Part shown: in pieces, positions 8,820 to 12,225 of the stretch | Position numbering within the stretch: the stretch's first letter is position 1 | Layout of the letters: each line of letters starts with the position of its first letter | Assembly: GCA_946478755.1 (NCBI GenBank) | Contig: CAMLDJ010000158.1 | Location: 1 to 12,225 of the forward strand | DNA length: 12,225 nucleotides | From: an uncultured Pedobacter sp. | GTDB lineage: Bacteria; Bacteroidota; Bacteroidia; Sphingobacteriales; Sphingobacteriaceae | Direction: 5' to 3' | The notes under the pieces: model-generated | What the model was told of the DNA's origin: nothing | Databases searched by the model: none | The model's input: the letters and a program-made list of their open reading frames with translations, nothing else | Made by a program: the position numbers and the translations under genes

Positions 8820-9721
8820 TGAAAATAGTAATTTGTTTGGCTGTGGTGGCCTTATTGTATGGATCCGGATGTAAAACGATGCAAAGCTCCAATGTAACAA
8901 CCAACATGACATTTCCCGCATTTAGCACCGAAGCACATAGGGGCGGGAGAGGTCTGATGCCTGAAAATTCCATCATTGCCATGCGCCATGCCATCGACCT
9001 TGGCGTAACTACCCTAGAAATGGATACGCACATTACAAAAGATGGGAAAGTAGTCGTTACCCATGATGATTACCTGAGCCCTGCTTTTATGCTGACACCC
9101 GATGGTAAGGAAATCCCAAAGACGGACGCAAAAAAATATCCGGTCTATCAAATGGACTACAGTTTGTTAAAGCAGTTTGATCTCGGGACAAAAGATTACC
9201 CCCTGTTTCCGGAACAGAAAAAAATAAAAACGCATATTCCTTTGCTTGCGGATCTGATTGATGAGGTACAAAGTTACAGTAAAGGGAAAAAACAATTGTT
9301 CTATAATATTGAGACCAAATGCAGTGCAAAAGGTGATGGTATTGTAAACCCTGGCCCAGAAGAGTTTGTAAAGCTGCTAATGGATGTTATTGTGAAAAAA
9401 GGCATTACTACGGCTGTCGTGATCCAGTCTTTCGATAAACGAACCCTGCAGATCCTGCATAAAAAATATCCGGGAGTAAAAACATCTTTTTTGGTCGACA
9501 ATAAAAAAACAGTAAGCGAGAACCTGGCCGATCTTGGTTTTGATCCTTTTATTCTAAGCCCTGCTTTTAAAATGGTAAATACTGAACTGGTTAAACAATG
9601 TCATGACCGAAACATCAAAGTGATTCCCTGGACGGCTAATACCAAGGAGGATATTGATAGTTTAAAGCAGTTAAAAGTGGATGGTATCATTTCCGATTAT
9701 CCAAACCTGCTGGTCAATTAA
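8819..9721 (+). CDS. Glycerophosphodiester phosphodiesterase lipoprotein (GDPD, GlpQ-like)
   Basis: This enzyme hydrolyses glycerophosphodiesters to sn-glycerol-3-phosphate plus the alcohol headgroup, and some relatives cleave poly-glycerolphosphate exolytically. The protein has 300 residues with a lipoprotein signal (GSGC, Cys18). The mature N-terminus CKTMQSSNVTT has no acidic run of the kind used for surface export, so a periplasmic position is favoured. The TIM-barrel signature is complete: AHRGGRGLMPENS (H40, R41, E49, N50), LEMDTH (E67, D69), VVTHDDYL (H82), NIETK (E165, K167), IQSFD, PWTAN (W271) and ISDYP near the end. About 60 residues with few family motifs follow H82, consistent with the GDPD insertion segment. 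The ATG at 8819 overlaps the previous stop by one base. A TTG at 8816 in the same frame would add only one residue before the same methionine and is less likely. GlpT, which takes up the product, is 63 bp downstream. Confidence 0.95.
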   Translation: MKIVICLAVVALLYGSGCKTMQSSNVTTNMTFPAFSTEAHRGGRGLMPENSIIAMRHAIDLGVTTLEMDTHITKDGKVVVTHDDYLSPAFMLTPDGKEIPKTDAKKYPVYQMDYSLLKQFDLGTKDYPLFPEQKKIKTHIPLLADLIDEVQSYSKGKKQLFYNIETKCSAKGDGIVNPGPEEFVKLLMDVIVKKGITTAVVIQSFDKRTLQILHKKYPGVKTSFLVDNKKTVSENLADLGFDPFILSPAFKMVNTELVKQCHDRNIKVIPWTANTKEDIDSLKQLKVDGIISDYPNLLVN

Positions 9722-9784
9722 ATCCCGAGTTGGCGCCTCAAACAACAATACAATTCAACAAACTTACCTAACCAAATCAGTATA

Positions 9785-11146
9785 ATGAGTTTTAACCTTT
9801 TTCCACCACCGGCAGCACATCAGCCCTTATTGCCTAAAGACCAGGTAGATCGTATATATAAAACGGAGCGAATCAAAGTCTTTTTCGGTATATTTTTGGG
9901 ATATGCAGCCTACTATTTTGTGCGTAAAAATTTCTCTTTTGCTATACCTGAGCTTCAAAAACTAGGATTCAGCAAGGGCGAATTGGGCTTGGCTGCATCT
10001 GCACTTTCTATCGCCTACGGTTTTAGCAAGTTTTTGATGGGTAATATATCTGACAGAAGTAATGCCAGGTATTTCTTGTCTATAGGTCTGGTTCTATCTG
10101 CTTTTACGATGATCTTTATGGGGGTAATCCCTTTTGCAACCTCGTCTATCGCGGTAATGTTTGTGTTGTTGTTCATTAATGGTTGGTTTCAAGGGATGGG
10201 ATGGCCTCCCTGTGGTAGAGTTGTGGCCCACTGGTATTCTGTCAGGGAAAGGGGAACAACAATGTCTATCTGGAATCTGGCGCATAATGTTGGTGGTTTT
10301 TTGGTTGGTCCATTAACCGTACTTGGTTTCGAGCTTTTTGCGGATTGGCATGCAAAGCTGTATTTTCCGGGTTTGGTAGCTATTTTATTTGCGCTGGTAG
10401 CCTTGCTTTTGATAAGAGATACACCACAGTCTGTGGGTTTACCGCCAATTGAAGAATACAATAACGATTATCCCAAAAGTTATGATGCTAAAACACAGGA
10501 ACAGGAGTTTTCCGGCAAAGAGATATTTTTGAAGTATGTATTAAACAACAGGTTGCTTTGGTACATCGCAATTGCAAATGCCTTTGTCTACCTGGTTAGA
10601 AATGGTATTATAAATTGGGCGCCGACCTTTTTACAAGAGGCAAAAGGCTACACACAATTGGAGGCCGCCTGGGCTTCTGGGGGTTACGAACTGGCAGCGA
10701 TACCCGGAACGATCCTGTGTGGGGTTATGAGCGATAGATTATTTAAGGGCAGAAGGGCTCCTGTAACGATCATTTATATGGCCATGACTTTAGTAGCGGT
10801 ATTGATTTACTGGAAAAACCCTGGTGAAAGCCATCTTATAGAAAATCTTTCCCTTTGGGCAATCGGCTTCTTTATTTATGGTCCGGTAATGTTAATCGGT
10901 GTACAGGCCATAGATTTGGTCCCTAAAAAGGCTGCAGGAACAGCCGCTGGTTTGACCGGGTTGTTTGGCTACTTTATTGGAGATTTGCTGGCAAATGCTG
11001 CTCTGGGTAGTTTGGTAGATAGAAGTGGCTGGGATGCCTGTTTCGTGGCGATCGCCGTTTCCTGTCTTCTGGCTATTTTCTTTACTGCATTTACATGGAA
11101 CAGAGAAAAGAAAAATTTAGCTAATTTAACGCCCTTGTCTCACTAG
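9785..11146 (+). CDS. glpT: Glycerol-3-phosphate:phosphate antiporter GlpT
   Basis: This is an inner-membrane major-facilitator transporter that imports sn-glycerol-3-phosphate in exchange for inorganic phosphate. The protein has 453 residues, matching GlpT length, with about 12 hydrophobic segments. It resembles E. coli GlpT as I remember that sequence: GYAAYYFVRKNF (39-50), SIAYGFSKFLMGNISDRSN (75-93), the almost unchanged block from SSIAVMFVLLF to GMGWPPCGR (120-145), RDTPQSVGLPPIEEY (211-225), and PKKAAGTAAGLTGLFGY in the C-terminal half. Substrate-site residues are kept: R47 and R272 correspond to E. coli R45 and R269, and H167 corresponds to H165. This makes GlpT more likely than UhpT or UhpC relatives. 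It lies directly after the GDPD gene, with no terminator visible between them, so release and uptake of glycerol-3-phosphate are probably co-expressed. Because it is an antiporter, net gain is mainly carbon plus an organic phosphate. Confidence 0.96.
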   Translation: MSFNLFPPPAAHQPLLPKDQVDRIYKTERIKVFFGIFLGYAAYYFVRKNFSFAIPELQKLGFSKGELGLAASALSIAYGFSKFLMGNISDRSNARYFLSIGLVLSAFTMIFMGVIPFATSSIAVMFVLLFINGWFQGMGWPPCGRVVAHWYSVRERGTTMSIWNLAHNVGGFLVGPLTVLGFELFADWHAKLYFPGLVAILFALVALLLIRDTPQSVGLPPIEEYNNDYPKSYDAKTQEQEFSGKEIFLKYVLNNRLLWYIAIANAFVYLVRNGIINWAPTFLQEAKGYTQLEAAWASGGYELAAIPGTILCGVMSDRLFKGRRAPVTIIYMAMTLVAVLIYWKNPGESHLIENLSLWAIGFFIYGPVMLIGVQAIDLVPKKAAGTAAGLTGLFGYFIGDLLANAALGSLVDRSGWDACFVAIAVSCLLAIFFTAFTWNREKKNLANLTPLSH

Positions 11147-11182
11147 TTAATCGAGTTACCATTTAAAAATGAATTACATAAG

Positions 11183-11872
11183 ATGAAAAAGTTTTTTAAC
11201 AGAAGTTTAATTGCATTTAGCTTATTTTTATTATGGTTTGGCAGTGTAAATGCTCAAACCGTTGCTTATGATACCCTCTACCGTCCGGGTTCTTACCTCA
11301 AAAAAATTGAAGAGTTTAAAAAGGAAGGCATCACCAAAAAAGATTTCGTGTTCCTCGGAAACAGCATCACTGCAGGAACAAACTGGGCTAAATTGCTTGG
11401 TCTTCCAAATGCGAAGAACAGGGGCATATCAGGCGATATCACTTTCGGTGTGTTGGAACGTCTGGATGAGGTGATATCAGGTAAACCTAAGAAGGTATTT
11501 GTGCTGATTGGCATCAATGATGTATCCCGTAACATTCCAGATAGCCTGATCCTCAGAAATTATAAAAGTATCATCAACCGGATCAAAGCCGGGTCAAAAA
11601 AAACCAAGATCTATTTTTATACCCTTCTTCCTGTAAACGCATCCTTCAATAAGTTCAAAAACCATTATGGCAAAGATGAGCATATTTTATGGCTCAACTC
11701 AGAGATTAAAAAACTAGCTGATCATAAAGTAACGGTTATAGACCTGTATTCCCATTTTACAGATGCAGAAAAGCATCTTAAAGCTGAACTTACTAAGGAT
11801 GGACTTCATTTGATTCCAGCCGGTTATCAGGTTTGGGCCGAGGTGCTTGAAAAAGGTGGGTATTTAAAGTAG
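11183..11872 (+). CDS. Exported SGNH/GDSL-type esterase
   Basis: This is a secreted or periplasmic ester hydrolase of the SGNH superfamily (Lipase_GDSL_2-like), 229 residues. A signal peptide (about 1-24) ends in VNA-Q; no lipobox cysteine is present, so the enzyme is probably soluble. The four catalytic blocks are visible: GNSITAG with nucleophile S61 (GNSI replaces GDSL), NRGISGD with G81, GIND with N112, and DGLHLIPAGY with D206 and H209. The catalytic set is complete. The family includes lysophospholipase-, acetylesterase- and PAF-acetylhydrolase-like enzymes, so the bond cut cannot be named. It begins 36 bp after glpT and is followed by a hairpin, so it is probably the last gene of the block. 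Given its neighbours, removal of acyl groups from (lyso)phospholipids or of ester decorations from teichoic acid would make sense, but this is inferred from context. Confidence 0.92.
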   Translation: MKKFFNRSLIAFSLFLLWFGSVNAQTVAYDTLYRPGSYLKKIEEFKKEGITKKDFVFLGNSITAGTNWAKLLGLPNAKNRGISGDITFGVLERLDEVISGKPKKVFVLIGINDVSRNIPDSLILRNYKSIINRIKAGSKKTKIYFYTLLPVNASFNKFKNHYGKDEHILWLNSEIKKLADHKVTVIDLYSHFTDAEKHLKAELTKDGLHLIPAGYQVWAEVLEKGGYLK

Positions 11873-11909
11873 CAGTCTCTGTTTTCGCAATTTTTTTCAA
11901 ATATCATCA

Positions 11910-11938
11910 CGGGCCTGGTCATATATTGATCAGGCCTG
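11910..11938 (+). terminator. Hairpin after the SGNH gene, probable terminator
   Basis: A stem of 10-12 bp is visible: 11912-11921 (GGCCTGGTCA) pairs with 11927-11936 (TGATCAGGCC) around a 5-nt TATAT loop. It can extend by one G-U and one C-G pair to 11910 and 11938. It lies 38 bp after the last stop codon of the block. The tract after it is only mildly T-rich (GTTTATG), so it could end transcription inefficiently, or act mainly to protect the mRNA 3' end. Confidence 0.6.
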
Positions 11939-12225
11939 GTTTATGTAAGGAGGCACCACAAATTTCCTTGTCTGGTCTTCTAAGCGTTTTGTAATGAGGA
12001 TCTAACAAGGCGACGAAAGAAGCCCCTCCATATACCTTAGATCGAATTCAGTAGCAATTTTTTTGACAATTGTACCTGCGGCAGGGCAAAACAAGACTCA
12101 CATGAACTATCATCGATCTTAAACATTAGTGACATCGGGGACATGGTGCAAAATATCGATGAACTGGATATTTTTAAAATAAAATGTCTATTTTTACAGC
12201 CCGATTATGGAACAGATAAAAACAT
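11939..12225. other. Stretch without a convincing gene; possible gene start at the window edge
   Basis: I see no complete gene, tRNA, insertion sequence or repeat array in this 287-bp stretch. One + frame has no stop from 12041 to the end of the window (61 codons). Its only ATG is at 12143, after a GGGG run, giving 27 codons beginning MVQNIDELDIF. A competing ATG at 12207 in another frame begins MEQIKT. Either could be the start of a downstream gene cut by the window edge, and neither is secure. I could not find a good Bacteroidota -7 promoter element (TAnnTTTG); TATTTTTA at 12189-12196 is a near match without a clear -33 partner. Confidence 0.4.

Noticed and set aside
11919..12047. Minus-strand open frame of about 42 codons in the downstream stretch, considered as a gene fragment
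   Set aside because: It has no start codon, its length is compatible with chance, its end overlaps the hairpin, and I recognise no family in it.
12062..12067. TTGACA hexamer considered as a sigma70-type -35 element
   Set aside because: No matching -10 lies 16-18 bp downstream, and Bacteroidota primary promoters use a different consensus.
1..12225. CRISPR array, tRNA, rRNA, insertion sequence or attachment site
   Set aside because: I saw no regularly spaced repeats, no cloverleaf or rRNA signatures, no transposase or integrase motifs, and no paired terminal repeats. The genes are tightly packed and co-directional.

Overview
The window comes from a member of the Bacteroidota, most likely the Sphingobacteriaceae (a Pedobacter-like organism). 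The reasons are a SusC/SusD pair, a DUF5689-type lipoprotein, several lipoproteins with short signal peptides, A-rich leaders without strong Shine-Dalgarno sequences, and moderate-to-low GC. The taxonomic call is inferred from protein style only; there is no rRNA or tRNA gene here.

Layout. All eight genes lie on the + strand with short gaps. Block 1 (16-6316) is an outer-membrane uptake module: a full-length SusC-like TonB-dependent transporter, a SusD-like lipoprotein 10 bp downstream, and a lipoprotein with an N-terminal DUF5689-like region and a C-terminal lamin-tail-like region. A 13-bp hairpin at 6328-6360 follows and probably ends, or attenuates, that transcript. Block 2 (6394-11872) encodes phosphoester chemistry and uptake: a calcineurin-like metallophosphoesterase with a Tat-like signal, a beta-propeller-like lipoprotein, a glycerophosphodiester phosphodiesterase (GDPD) lipoprotein whose start overlaps the propeller stop (TGATG), a glycerol-3-phosphate:phosphate antiporter (GlpT), and an exported SGNH/GDSL esterase. 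A second hairpin (11910-11938) sits just after the last gene. The final ~290 bp hold no convincing gene, apart from an open frame that runs off the end of the window.

How the genes may work together (inference). The set reads as a scavenging locus for glycerol-phosphate-containing material. SusC/D and the DUF5689 lipoprotein would bind and import a phosphodiester-containing ligand. The SGNH esterase would remove ester-linked acyl groups. The GDPD would release sn-glycerol-3-phosphate, and GlpT would move it into the cytoplasm in exchange for phosphate. The metallophosphoesterase would act on another phosphoester in the same material. Plausible substrates are deacylated phospholipids (glycerophosphodiesters) or poly-glycerolphosphate teichoic acid; the sequence does not decide between them. 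No glycoside hydrolase or polysaccharide lyase is present, so this is not an ordinary polysaccharide utilisation locus. No regulator (SusR, HTCS, or ECF sigma/anti-sigma) lies in the window, but the window starts only 15 bp upstream of susC.
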